Positions 8,182-14,978 of a DNA stretch of 41,873 nucleotides are shown piece by piece. Below the pieces are notes generated by a model. The model was not told the origin of the DNA. It did no database searches and saw nothing but the letters and a program-made list of their open reading frames with translations. The first letter of the stretch is position 1. Each line of letters begins with the position of its first letter. Origin of the DNA: GWB1-38-13 sp964488535 (lineage in GTDB: Bacteria > Patescibacteriota > Microgenomatia > UBA8517); assembly GCA_964488535.1 (NCBI GenBank), contig CAZAUT010000011.1, positions 1-41,873 of the forward strand, read 5' to 3'. The position numbers and the translations under genes are program-made.

Positions 8182-8445
8182 TTAGGCAGTTTTATGTTGT
8201 TCTTCCAGAGTTTTTTTGACTTCAGCTATTTTCTCCTCGAGGTATTTAAGATATTCCTCCAGATATTCTTTCTGTTCGGATTCAGTCATCATATTCGCAA
8301 ATGGACAAAAAGGACATCCCCAACAACCCATTCCACGACCATATCCGAATCCCATTCCCATTCCCAAACCCGCACCGCAAGGTCCCATTCCACGACCCGT
8401 TCTTGGTCCCATTCCTCGGGGACCCGTTTTATTAAATTTTGGCAT
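8182..8445 (-). CDS. DUF5320 small Gly/Met/Cys-rich protein
   Basis: 87 residues with the DUF5320 pattern: 'GPRGMGPRTGRGMGPCGAG', a Gly/Met-rich stretch with CWGCPFC (three cysteines), then an amphipathic or coiled-coil C-terminus 'EYLEEYLKYLEEKIAEVKKTLEE'. The family occurs with DUF134 and with dinitrogenase-cofactor-like small proteins, but its function is unknown; the cysteines suggest metal or thiol chemistry. GGGGGTGA at the right spacing fixes the start. It is the first gene of the minus-strand cluster DUF5320-DUF134-thioredoxin-Trx/CcdA. Confidence 0.85.
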   Translation of the reverse strand: MPKFNKTGPRGMGPRTGRGMGPCGAGLGMGMGFGYGRGMGCWGCPFCPFANMMTESEQKEYLEEYLKYLEEKIAEVKKTLEEQHKTA

Positions 8446-8474
8446 ATTTATTCACCCCCTTTCATATTTATATA

Positions 8475-8512
8475 ATGAATAAGTATTCATAATATGATAT
8501 CATTCATGTCAA
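8475..8512 (-). promoter_or_regulatory. Promoter and operator-like palindromes of the DUF5320/DUF134 redox cluster
   Basis: A consensus -35 TTGACA reads on the minus strand at 8512-8507. Downstream of it lie two perfect inverted repeats: ATGATATCAT (8494-8503) and ATGAATAAGTATTCAT (8475-8490, seven-base arms). The second covers the place where the -10 should be, so a protein bound there would block transcription. The DUF134 protein of the operon is the natural candidate, but an unlinked ArsR- or TetR-type repressor would fit as well. Confidence 0.5.
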
Positions 8513-8525
8513 GAGCATTGCAATA

Positions 8526-8648
8526 CACAAGTTTCGCAGTTGTGCAGAAATACAATTATGTCATTCCCGTAAATGCGGGAATCTATATAAATAAATTTCT
8601 GCTATAGATTTTGTATCAAGTACGGAATGACAATGTGCGAAACTTGTG
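8526..8648. repeat. MITE-like composite repeat, copy 1 (13-bp perfect terminal inverted repeats)
   Basis: The element opens with CACAAGTTTCGCA (8526-8538) and closes with its exact reverse complement (8636-8648). Inside are two smaller palindromic modules: TCATTCCCG...CGGGAATCTAT, and a GTATC/TACGGAATGACA module. It shares this order with the copies at 21458-21605 and about 38199-38405 (those two in the opposite orientation). It carries no coding capacity. Confidence 0.75.
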
Positions 8649-8670
8649 CAATGGAGAAATATAAACCCAA

Positions 8671-8932
8671 TTATATTCTGCTTTGGATGAGGGTTCCGGA
8701 AAGGAGAATGTTTTCGGGATTGCCGGAAAATTTTATAAGTGGTTTTATTCTTTCCAGCGGCTTATTGAATTTTGCCTTTTTATACAAATCCTTTGCTTCC
8801 TAAAAGATAATATTGTGCCCGATCAACCCTTCCCAAAGCCAGATAATTGGCCCCTCTTTTAATATCAAGCGCTATCGTTTCCCATATTTGTTTGTTGGTC
8901 ATACATTTAATATCTTTCTTTTTGATTTTCAT
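8671..8932 (-). pseudogene. Frameshifted small conserved gene (about 85 codons)
   Basis: On the minus strand, ATG at 8932 (or 8902) opens a frame reading MTNKQIWETIALDIKRGANY and ALGRVDRAQYYLLGSKGF, ending at TAA 8782-8780. Shifting by one base at that point, the sequence continues as 'YKKAKFNKPLERIKPLIKF' and 'GNPENILLSGTLIQSRI' to a TAA at 8673-8671. Both halves have sensible protein composition, and together they resemble a small helical (TPR-like) protein I associate with CPR genomes. A single indel therefore probably broke the gene; alternatively the 50-residue product is functional. Confidence 0.55.
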
Positions 8933-9032
8933 ACTTTTGTATGGTGTAACATTTACAACCTAATCATGGTATTAATTCCGTTTTTATTCGTCAATATATT
9001 GCTTTTTGTAAAAATTTTTATGCAAAAAATAG

Positions 9033-9041
9033 TGATATAAT
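9033..9041 (+). promoter_or_regulatory. Extended -10 promoter of the NUDIX gene, (near-)leaderless
   Basis: TGATATAAT, a perfect extended -10, ends ten bases before the ATG at 9052. The transcript should begin about three or four bases before the start codon, leaving no room for a ribosome binding site. Confidence 0.65.
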
Positions 9042-9051
9042 CTCAATTGAT

Positions 9052-9498
9052 ATGATAGATAACACAAAAAAAGTTGGGGCGGGAGTTGGAGTAATCTTAG
9101 CAAAAAATGGAAAAATTCTTTTAGGGAAAAGAAATCCCGACAAATTCAAGGCCGATTCTTCCTTCGGAAGCGCAGGCGAATGGTCACTTCCGGGCGGAAA
9201 ACTCGATTGGGGTGAAACATTGGAAGAAGGGGCAATCCGTGAGGTAAAAGAAGAAACTGGGATTGAAATATTTAATCCGAAAGTAATTTCGGTTCATAAC
9301 TGTAAAAATAAATTCGCTCATTTTGTAACTGTTGGTATAACGGCAAAAAAGTGGAAAGGTGAAGCAAAAGTGATGGAACCCGACGAAATGGTTGAGTGGC
9401 GTTGGTTTGACCTAAAACATCTTCCCTATCCCCGATATTTCCCAAGTTTTGAAGTGATTGAGAATTATAAAAAAAAGAAGTTTTATATAAAAAGGTAA
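9052..9498 (+). CDS. NUDIX hydrolase
   Basis: 148 residues. The complete Nudix box GX5EX7REUXEEXGU lies at residues 49-71 (G49, E55, R63, E64, E67, E68, G70), so the metal-binding and catalytic residues are present. The N-terminal 'VGAGVGVILAKNGKILLGKR' is the usual first strand pair of MutT/nucleotide-type members. It hydrolyses a nucleoside diphosphate linked to another moiety, releasing a monophosphate; a (d)NTP-sanitising role is the default guess. The start is supported by the extended -10 promoter just upstream. Monocistronic. Confidence 0.93.
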   Translation: MIDNTKKVGAGVGVILAKNGKILLGKRNPDKFKADSSFGSAGEWSLPGGKLDWGETLEEGAIREVKEETGIEIFNPKVISVHNCKNKFAHFVTVGITAKKWKGEAKVMEPDEMVEWRWFDLKHLPYPRYFPSFEVIENYKKKKFYIKR

Positions 9499-9511
9499 AA
9501 GTGTGTTTTTC

Positions 9512-9539
9512 TTGACAATGGGTAATTCCAGCGTAAAAT
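9512..9539 (+). promoter_or_regulatory. Sigma-70-type promoter of the 128-residue orphan
   Basis: TTGACA at 9512-9517 and TAAAAT at 9534-9539, 16 bases apart. The start codon is 19 bases after the -10, giving a leader of about a dozen bases. Confidence 0.55.
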
Positions 9540-9558
9540 AAGTCCAAAGTGTAATTTT

Positions 9559-9945
9559 ATGAAACTCGAACACGAAAGACCTTTAAATCTTGGGGATGTA
9601 AATGGTGCAGTTGCCTTTTTCGTATGGCACCTTGCCCAAAACCCTAAAGCATATTTAAAGGCCGATGCACAACTGGGAGGACTTACCCTGGAGGGAGTTA
9701 AATCCGAAAATCAGCAATTATTTCAAGCAGTCGGGCCAATTTTGCAAAGAGTTAGGGGTAATCGAACAATTCAAGATATATCGCACCATTATTGTAGCAG
9801 CATAGCGCAATATGACAAACAAGGAACTTTGTCTTTTTCCCTTATTGATTCTGACAGACAATTATTATTGGATTTTCTTGAAAGAAATGGGTGCAACCTT
9901 ACAGAATGGCAGAAAAAAATCATCTCCACTGAAATGCATATATAA
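9559..9945 (+). CDS. Orphan protein, 128 residues
   Basis: I do not recognise a family. The protein is soluble, with no signal peptide or membrane helix, begins 'MKLEHERPLNLGDVNGAVAF' and has a mixed helix/strand composition with two cysteines (C79 and C113 approximately). A good -35/-10 pair upstream and sensible amino acid composition support it being expressed. It lies between the NUDIX gene and the FecR-like gene on the same strand, each of which has its own promoter, so a shared function is not implied. Confidence 0.6.
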   Translation: MKLEHERPLNLGDVNGAVAFFVWHLAQNPKAYLKADAQLGGLTLEGVKSENQQLFQAVGPILQRVRGNRTIQDISHHYCSSIAQYDKQGTLSFSLIDSDRQLLLDFLERNGCNLTEWQKKIISTEMHI

Positions 9946-9961
9946 CCCTCATTCAAATTAC

Positions 9962-9970
9962 TGTTATACT
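9962..9970 (+). promoter_or_regulatory. Extended -10 promoter of the FecR-like gene, leaderless
   Basis: TGTTATACT (extended -10) ends eight bases before the ATG at 9979, predicting a transcript that starts one to three bases before the start codon. Confidence 0.6.
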
Positions 9971-9978
9971 TTCTCTTA

Positions 9979-10644
9979 ATGAAAACAATTTTTAAAGTTA
10001 TCGTTGTTGCTGTGTCTGTAACATTCTTTTTTGTCGCGGGTTATTTTGGAACAGGATATTTCGTAAAAGAATCGGGAAATAAAGCCGTCGGCAGTACTTC
10101 TGAAACTACTCCAACTGAAAGTGTTGAATATTCTTTTGAAGATCCGCCTACAGAGTCGTTAAGAGGCAGTATTGCCACCATGTCGGGAGAAATACACTGG
10201 CAAAGCCGAACGGCGACCGAGTCGTCAAAACTGTCGGATATTCAAGAGGTTCTGCAAGGTGAAACATATTCCACAAAAGAAGAAAGCGCACTCTTTCTGG
10301 TATTTGAAAATGTTTGCGCGGTTGACATATCGGAAAAATCACAGGTCGAAATCGTTCAAACATTACCTGTAAATTTTGTATTCAAACAAACTTCAGGAAA
10401 CGTTTCTTACACCAAGATCGGTGAAAATCCTGTTTCAATAAGAGCATTATCACTGCTTATCGATATTGGGGGTAATACGGCAGTATCAATTGACTCTGAA
10501 CAAAAATATATTAGCGTAAAAGTTCTCTCTAATACTGCAACAGTTGCTTATAACGACGCCGGTTACGTCAGCCACCAGATAAAAATAGAGGAGGGTAAAA
10601 CCTACACTTTCAATCACGGTACGCGGAAAGGGGTTCTAAAATAG
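9979..10644 (+). CDS. Membrane-anchored FecR-like protein
   Basis: 221 residues. An N-terminal hydrophobic segment (about 5-28) anchors the protein, followed by a Ser/Thr/Glu-rich linker. From about residue 60 there is a FecR-type beta-rich domain: 'SGEIHWQSRTATESSKLSD', 'LQGETYSTKEESALFLVFEN', 'KSQVEIVQTLPVNFVFKQTSG', 'TYTFNHG'. FecR domains outside iron regulation form surface or scaffold modules. The last 35 bases overlap the 3' end of the convergent GH18-like gene, so the two tails are coded on both strands. Confidence 0.7.
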   Translation: MKTIFKVIVVAVSVTFFFVAGYFGTGYFVKESGNKAVGSTSETTPTESVEYSFEDPPTESLRGSIATMSGEIHWQSRTATESSKLSDIQEVLQGETYSTKEESALFLVFENVCAVDISEKSQVEIVQTLPVNFVFKQTSGNVSYTKIGENPVSIRALSLLIDIGGNTAVSIDSEQKYISVKVLSNTATVAYNDAGYVSHQIKIEEGKTYTFNHGTRKGVLK

Positions 10645-11788
10645 TTTTTCCTTCATACCCCAACGCCCAAAGGGCGAGACCACCGAGTTTATAATCCTTT
10701 GCCAATTGAATTTTATATTCTGTAGACTTTGTGTCGGGAAAAAACACCTGATGAAAATTTCCCGTTTCATTGTTTTTATAAATAATATAATTTTCCTTAT
10801 CCATCTCATCAAAAACAGCACTACATGTCGCGCAGTTAATTAACAACTCCTCTGCCCGACGATTACTAATCGTCATACCCGTTCCGGGGATAGTCGCCGA
10901 ACGGGAAGTATCTCTTATCGTTTCCCATTCGTATCCATAAAGAGGAATACCAAGGATAATTTTTTCCGGCGGAACAATGGTAAGACCCGATTTAACTGAA
11001 GTGAGAACATCAAATTCCGAAATTGTTCCCCCACCCTCCCCGGGAGCAACTGCACCTGTAACATTAGACCCGATAAAATGATAGTCATACGCCATGACAA
11101 TAAATTTATCTACTAACGGCTCAATGTTTTTTATATCAACCAGATTTGTTTCTTTTATAAAAGAGGATGCATAAACACAAATAGAAAGCGTCCGGTCTTT
11201 TTTGACCTTCAGAATATCGGAAACTTTTTTAACAAACTGCGTATATTTCATTTTAGCCGAAGGTGAAGCGTTGCCGACCTGTTCAATATCAAGGTTTAAA
11301 TCTGTAAAACCACGCTCCTCCATCATGGGAGTTATATCGTTCATCAGGTTCTCGGCACTTTTTTCGGGATCTTCCAGCAGAGAGGCAATCTTTTCATCAT
11401 CTGCGCCAAAAATCACCAGAGACAGTTTTATGTCATTATTTTTTGCGTTTGCAAAGAACGGATCTGCCTTGCCTCTTGTCAGCGATAGATATCCCGGTTC
11501 CGTTTCGCCGGGATTTGTAAATTTCTGAATCGTACCGTCTTCGTTAACGCTCAAAGAAAAGTAGGCAAGTGTTGTTAAATATTTTGTGTAATCCTTATCC
11601 GCTTTTGAAATAAGCCAATAAGGAAGAAATCCAACCACTTCACCCTTATTTTTAGCGATCGGAAGATTCTTTTCAATAGTACCAACCACTCTATTATATG
11701 AGGTTGGATAATAATTTTTGTATATGAAATATCCACCACCAAGCCCGATAAAAAATATAAACAGTCCGATAATTACTTTTTTAAACAT
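10610..11788 (-). CDS. Membrane-anchored GH18-family glycoside hydrolase-like protein (YaaH type)
   Basis: 392 residues. An N-terminal anchor (5-24) is followed by a GH18 barrel: 'VVGFLPYWLI' (strand 1), 'DLNLDIE' at 163-169 matching the DxxDxDxE signature with Glu169 as the acid/base, 'KFIVMAYDYHF' (strand 6) and 'IILGIPLYGYEW' (strand 7), ending 'GGLALWALGYEG'. This is the layout of spore-germination YaaH/chitinase-like enzymes acting on GlcNAc polymers such as peptidoglycan outside the membrane. All catalytic landmarks appear intact. The promoter is of the leaderless type. It shares 35 bases with the convergent FecR-like gene. Confidence 0.85.
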   Translation of the reverse strand: MFKKVIIGLFIFFIGLGGGYFIYKNYYPTSYNRVVGTIEKNLPIAKNKGEVVGFLPYWLISKADKDYTKYLTTLAYFSLSVNEDGTIQKFTNPGETEPGYLSLTRGKADPFFANAKNNDIKLSLVIFGADDEKIASLLEDPEKSAENLMNDITPMMEERGFTDLNLDIEQVGNASPSAKMKYTQFVKKVSDILKVKKDRTLSICVYASSFIKETNLVDIKNIEPLVDKFIVMAYDYHFIGSNVTGAVAPGEGGGTISEFDVLTSVKSGLTIVPPEKIILGIPLYGYEWETIRDTSRSATIPGTGMTISNRRAEELLINCATCSAVFDEMDKENYIIYKNNETGNFHQVFFPDTKSTEYKIQLAKDYKLGGLALWALGYEGKTILEPLSAYRD

Positions 11789-11795
11789 AGTTCCA

Positions 11796-11801
11796 ATTAT
11801 A
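11796..11801 (-). promoter_or_regulatory. -10 promoter of the GH18-like gene, leaderless
   Basis: TATAAT on the minus strand, ending seven bases before the ATG at 11788. There is no ribosome binding site in between. Confidence 0.6.
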
Positions 11802-11886
11802 CAGGAAAGCCAAAATCCTAAGGTATCAAGGGAAGTTCACACCAAGTGTGTATTACATAGTACACCTCAGGATATTCATTATAAAC

Positions 11887-11926
11887 ACAAAAAGGTGAGA
11901 CCTAAAGGCCTCACCTTGTATTTTTT
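11887..11926 (-). terminator. Bidirectional intrinsic terminator at the end of the pilus locus
   Basis: AAGGTGAG (11892-11899) pairs with CTCACCTT (11910-11917) around a ten-base loop. T-runs flank it in both directions (TTTTTT at 11921-11926 on plus, TTTTTGTGTT on minus). It lies about 65 bases beyond the stop of the last pilin gene. Confidence 0.8.
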
Positions 11927-11989
11927 ACTAAAAAACAAGTCACTACAACAACACCATTAAAGATATCTTTTCATTTATGGTATTGTTCC

Positions 11990-12517
11990 CTAAAAAGTTA
12001 ATCCAGGAGCCGTTCCTGTTTCAAAATAACCGTCGACTAATCCGTCACGATTTATAGCATCACAATTTTCCGTTGACTCAAGTTTTGCTCTCAAAACGTA
12101 TACATTGCCGTCGTTCATAAACTCATAACTCATATTACCCTTCTTTTCGGTTCCCGCTTCACAACTTGTTGTCACTACCTGAATATCTGTGTTGTCTTCC
12201 GAAATATATACGGGATCCATCGGAATTACGGAAAGATATTTTCCCAAGTTTAAGCCAAAAAAATCTGTCACTGTAACATCTGAGTTGGTTAAATCGGTAA
12301 AATCCGAAGTTGCTTCCAAACTTTGCTTATCGGCAAGTGCTAGATCAATTGCGCGTCTAATTGTTCCCAAATCTGAAAGACGCTGTGAATCCCTTGACCT
12401 CCTGGCCATTTCGACCGGATTAAGAGCCAAAAGAACGATAAGTGCCAGAATTGCAATGATCGCGACGACGACTAAAAGTTCTATTAATGTAAATCCTTTT
12501 TTCAAATGCTTCTTCAT
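11990..12517 (-). CDS. Type IV pilin, probably the major subunit
   Basis: 175 residues. The prepilin leader MKKHLKKG is followed by FTLIELLVVVAIIAILALIV, i.e. cleavage G|F with Glu at mature position 5, as required for PilD processing and assembly. The C-terminal domain starts 'NPVEMARRSRDSQRLSDLGTIRRAIDLALA', the pattern of pilins in many CPR genomes, and contains two cysteines (C about 134 and about 154) that could form the D-loop disulfide. A GGAGGTGA ribosome binding site 8 bases before the ATG and a strong terminator behind it suggest high expression. It is the last gene of the locus. Confidence 0.92.
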   Translation of the reverse strand: MKKHLKKGFTLIELLVVVAIIAILALIVLLALNPVEMARRSRDSQRLSDLGTIRRAIDLALADKQSLEATSDFTDLTNSDVTVTDFFGLNLGKYLSVIPMDPVYISEDNTDIQVVTTSCEAGTEKKGNMSYEFMNDGNVYVLRAKLESTENCDAINRDGLVDGYFETGTAPGLTF

Positions 12518-12613
12518 CTTTTTCTCACCTCCTTCTTTAAATTATTAAATAAATTATTAAATTATCGTTTTATTTTGTTTCCTATTTTTCTCCCTATACC
12601 TGATACTTGATAC

Positions 12614-12871
12614 TTACCTGAACGGTTCGTCCTTTCCAAAAGAATATTTTGAAAGATCCGGATTCGACGGATACCCTACCCACTCCTTTCCAAAGTCGGA
12701 AAACATTTTATCTGCTTTCTGAATACCGGAAACCGAAAGAGATGGTATAGAACTCTTGGATTCCACCCTGGCTTTCAATAGCGCCGAATATACTATTGCA
12801 AAATAAACAATACAGATAACCGATATATACAATTCCAAAATTATAAATGTGCCCTGGCTTATTTTCTTCAT
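12614..12871 (-). CDS. Small single-helix membrane protein of the pilus locus
   Basis: 85 residues: one hydrophobic helix (about 9-30) and a short polar tail ending 'SDFGKEWVGYPSNPDLSKYSFGKDEPF'. I do not recognise the family. Its ATG overlaps the pilO stop by four bases (ATGA), so it is translationally coupled and belongs to the pilus operon, in the place where PilP would be found in proteobacterial loci. There is no lipobox or PilP similarity, so the analogy is positional only. Confidence 0.6.
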   Translation of the reverse strand: MKKISQGTFIILELYISVICIVYFAIVYSALLKARVESKSSIPSLSVSGIQKADKMFSDFGKEWVGYPSNPDLSKYSFGKDEPFR

Positions 12872-13392
12872 TTTTTTATAAATATTTTCATATTGACCTT
12901 ACCCGAAACTACTTCGTTTTCTCCTTCAACATCCAAACGGATTATCTGTGTATGATACGGAAGTTTTGAAATATCACTTAAAAATTTTGAAAGGTCGCTG
13001 TATTTTCCGTCGATAGTAAGTAACATTGATATTGAATCATAGGGTAATTTTTCCTGAGTTTTTTCCCGGCTAAACTTTATCGCAAGATCAAGATTGTTGA
13101 CCGATGCCAACCTCTCCAACTGCCCGGCAAAATAGGAGATATCATACACACTTGACGGAAAGGAGCTTCCGATCCTTTTTATATCGGCATCGTACGTGCT
13201 CATATCTTTCACAATCCCATCAAGAACCGCTACATCACGCTGTGTCTCGGCAACTTTTTTCTTTGCCGTACGAACGGTATCCGAAATCCGTGCAAGGGCA
13301 AACAACCCATAAACAACAGCTAAAAAAGAAACCAAAGAGATTAGGGCTACAATTTTAAATTTTAATTTTTCACTTAAAACTATTTTTACCAT
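12868..13392 (-). CDS. pilO: Type IV pilus inner-membrane protein PilO
   Basis: 174 residues: a short cytoplasmic tail, one membrane helix (about 13-33), a coiled-coil segment ('RISDTVRTAKKKVAETQRDV') and a C-terminal ferredoxin-like domain containing 'YFAGQLERLASVNNLDLAIKF', 'MLLTIDGKYSDLSKFLSDI' and 'IIRLDVEGE'. That order is diagnostic of PilO, which pairs with PilN to form the alignment complex. It overlaps the PilM-PilN gene by seven bases and the next gene by four. Confidence 0.8.
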   Translation of the reverse strand: MVKIVLSEKLKFKIVALISLVSFLAVVYGLFALARISDTVRTAKKKVAETQRDVAVLDGIVKDMSTYDADIKRIGSSFPSSVYDISYFAGQLERLASVNNLDLAIKFSREKTQEKLPYDSISMLLTIDGKYSDLSKFLSDISKLPYHTQIIRLDVEGENEVVSGKVNMKIFIKK

Positions 13393-14825
13393 GTGATTGA
13401 TATTAAGAATTTATTTTCTCCGGCTTTATCCAAATTACTGTAAGGCATACTCAGTTCTTTCGCCTTGGAGTTAATTGAGATATTTTCATAATATGCCAAA
13501 ATACTGTCCCTATCACCCGTACCTTCAATATCCCAGGTCCTAAGTTTATCATTAGACATACTTATCGAACTTAACTTTAGTGTTTGGGGCATCATTAAAG
13601 ATATCGATTTTAATTTTTGCCCTGCATCTTCCTGATTATTCACGAGATCTATAGCATTGTCGACAATCTGATTTGCCGTATTTACATCGCGCATTAATTT
13701 GTTGGCTGGATGCTGGGAAAAATGGGTATTTAGTTCGTTTAACTGTTTTTCCAAGGAAAACCACCAAAGATTGAAGGTGAAAATACTCACACCAATCAAA
13801 ATCAAAAGTATCAGGTTTGCATAAGCAAAGCCGGAAAAATAAGATGCTGTTCTCTTTTGCTTCCGGAGAGCTTCAATCTTTTTCTTTTCTACCGTCGGAA
13901 ACAGATTTATGCCATCAAAAACATCCTTTTGCAAATGCCTTACACCAGCACCTATGGCAATTAAATATCTTGCAAGATCAAACTCTTTGTAGTTTTTGGT
14001 GACCACTCCGCTTTGTTTTTTAAAACCCGCAATACGAACAGGAAGGTGGACGGATAAACCGGTATCCTGGGAAGACGAAAAATATTTATAAATCAGATCA
14101 CCTGCCAGAACGATCTGTTCTATTTTATTACCCTCCTTGCTTTCCCAATAATCGATTACTTTCTTTGCACCGGCCGATATTCTTTCCGAAAGATCCGTGT
14201 CGGTATTTATAGACAACACCTTGCCGGACGCACCGCGCCCAGCCCCCGATGCCGTAAAAACCGGTAAAGATCCCTGAAGAACCAGGTAATCGATGCCCGA
14301 TTCCTGTGCAATACATACCAGTGAAATATTATTTAAATTTTCACTTATTGCCCTTTTTAACGACGCTGCCGAAGGTTCAATCGCCAGAATTTCCATTCCT
14401 GCTTTGGAAAATGTAGAAATGATATTTTCAACGTATGAGCTTTTTCCGACAATAACAAGTACTTTCATTGCATTTTTTTCTTCTCCCAAAAGTTTCCAGT
14501 CAAAAACGGCTTCCGTCTGCGATATCGGAGAAATTGCCGGTATCTCCCAATATACAGCTTCCGTCATCTGGTGCGGTTGCAGTTTGGGCATCTCAAGTTC
14601 TTTTAGATGAAGAACCGATTCGGATAGCGCAAGAACAACTTTTACCGAATTCGAATTTGGGAGATTATTTTCTTTCCAGGAAATCAACTGCGAAAGAGTT
14701 TCGGATTCGTCATTGGCCAAAAGCAGACTGTCAAGTTTTATAAGTTCATTAACACGCCTGCCTTTCCTGAAAGCAGATATATTGAGCCGGTTGCCGTTTA
14801 GTTCGGCTCCGAGCAGGTAATTCAT
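13386..14825 (-). CDS. PilM-PilN fusion protein of the type IV pilus alignment complex
   Basis: 479 residues. Residues 1 to about 305 are PilM-like (actin/FtsA fold): 'LLGAELNGNRLNISAFRKGR', 'VVLALSESVLHLKELEMPKL', 'MTEAVYWEI', 'ILAIEPSAASLKRAI', 'QIVLAGDLIYKYF' and 'LIAIGAGVRHL'. Directly after comes 'GINLFPTVEKKKIEALRKQK', which matches the cytoplasmic N-terminal motif of PilN (INLLP) that normally docks into PilM, then a membrane helix (about 335-355) and a periplasmic PilN-like domain. PilM and PilN are usually separate; here the docking peptide and its receptor are one chain. No frameshift is involved and the frame is open throughout. Confidence 0.78.
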   Translation of the reverse strand: MNYLLGAELNGNRLNISAFRKGRRVNELIKLDSLLLANDESETLSQLISWKENNLPNSNSVKVVLALSESVLHLKELEMPKLQPHQMTEAVYWEIPAISPISQTEAVFDWKLLGEEKNAMKVLVIVGKSSYVENIISTFSKAGMEILAIEPSAASLKRAISENLNNISLVCIAQESGIDYLVLQGSLPVFTASGAGRGASGKVLSINTDTDLSERISAGAKKVIDYWESKEGNKIEQIVLAGDLIYKYFSSSQDTGLSVHLPVRIAGFKKQSGVVTKNYKEFDLARYLIAIGAGVRHLQKDVFDGINLFPTVEKKKIEALRKQKRTASYFSGFAYANLILLILIGVSIFTFNLWWFSLEKQLNELNTHFSQHPANKLMRDVNTANQIVDNAIDLVNNQEDAGQKLKSISLMMPQTLKLSSISMSNDKLRTWDIEGTGDRDSILAYYENISINSKAKELSMPYSNLDKAGENKFLISITW

Positions 14826-14841
14826 AAAAACTTGTTTAGAT

Positions 14842-14952
14842 GTAACTACTCACCTTTATTAATGCTCCTACATCATTCCGTAACCGATATGGAATCTGTA
14901 TAGATTCCCAATCAAGTTGGGAACGACAATGTGTGTCAGGGGTTGTAAGTAG
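14842..14952. repeat. Inverted-repeat element between pilMN and the PilX-like gene
   Basis: The gap 14826-14978 starts with GTAACTACTCAC (14842-14853) and ends with the approximate complement GTAAGTAGTTCC (about 14945-14956). Within are CATTCCG/ATGGAAT and ATTCCCAA...TTGGGAACGACA palindromes. The same terminal sequence GTAACTACTCAC occurs reverse-complemented at 24343-24354, so this is a second repeat family that shares the inner module of the first. Confidence 0.55.
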
Positions 14953-14978
14953 TTCCATCTTTAATTATGTATCAAAAG

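Noticed and set aside
8813..9040. 75-codon plus-strand ORF before the NUDIX gene
   Set aside because: Antisense to the better supported broken gene at 8671-8932, and it runs through the NUDIX promoter.
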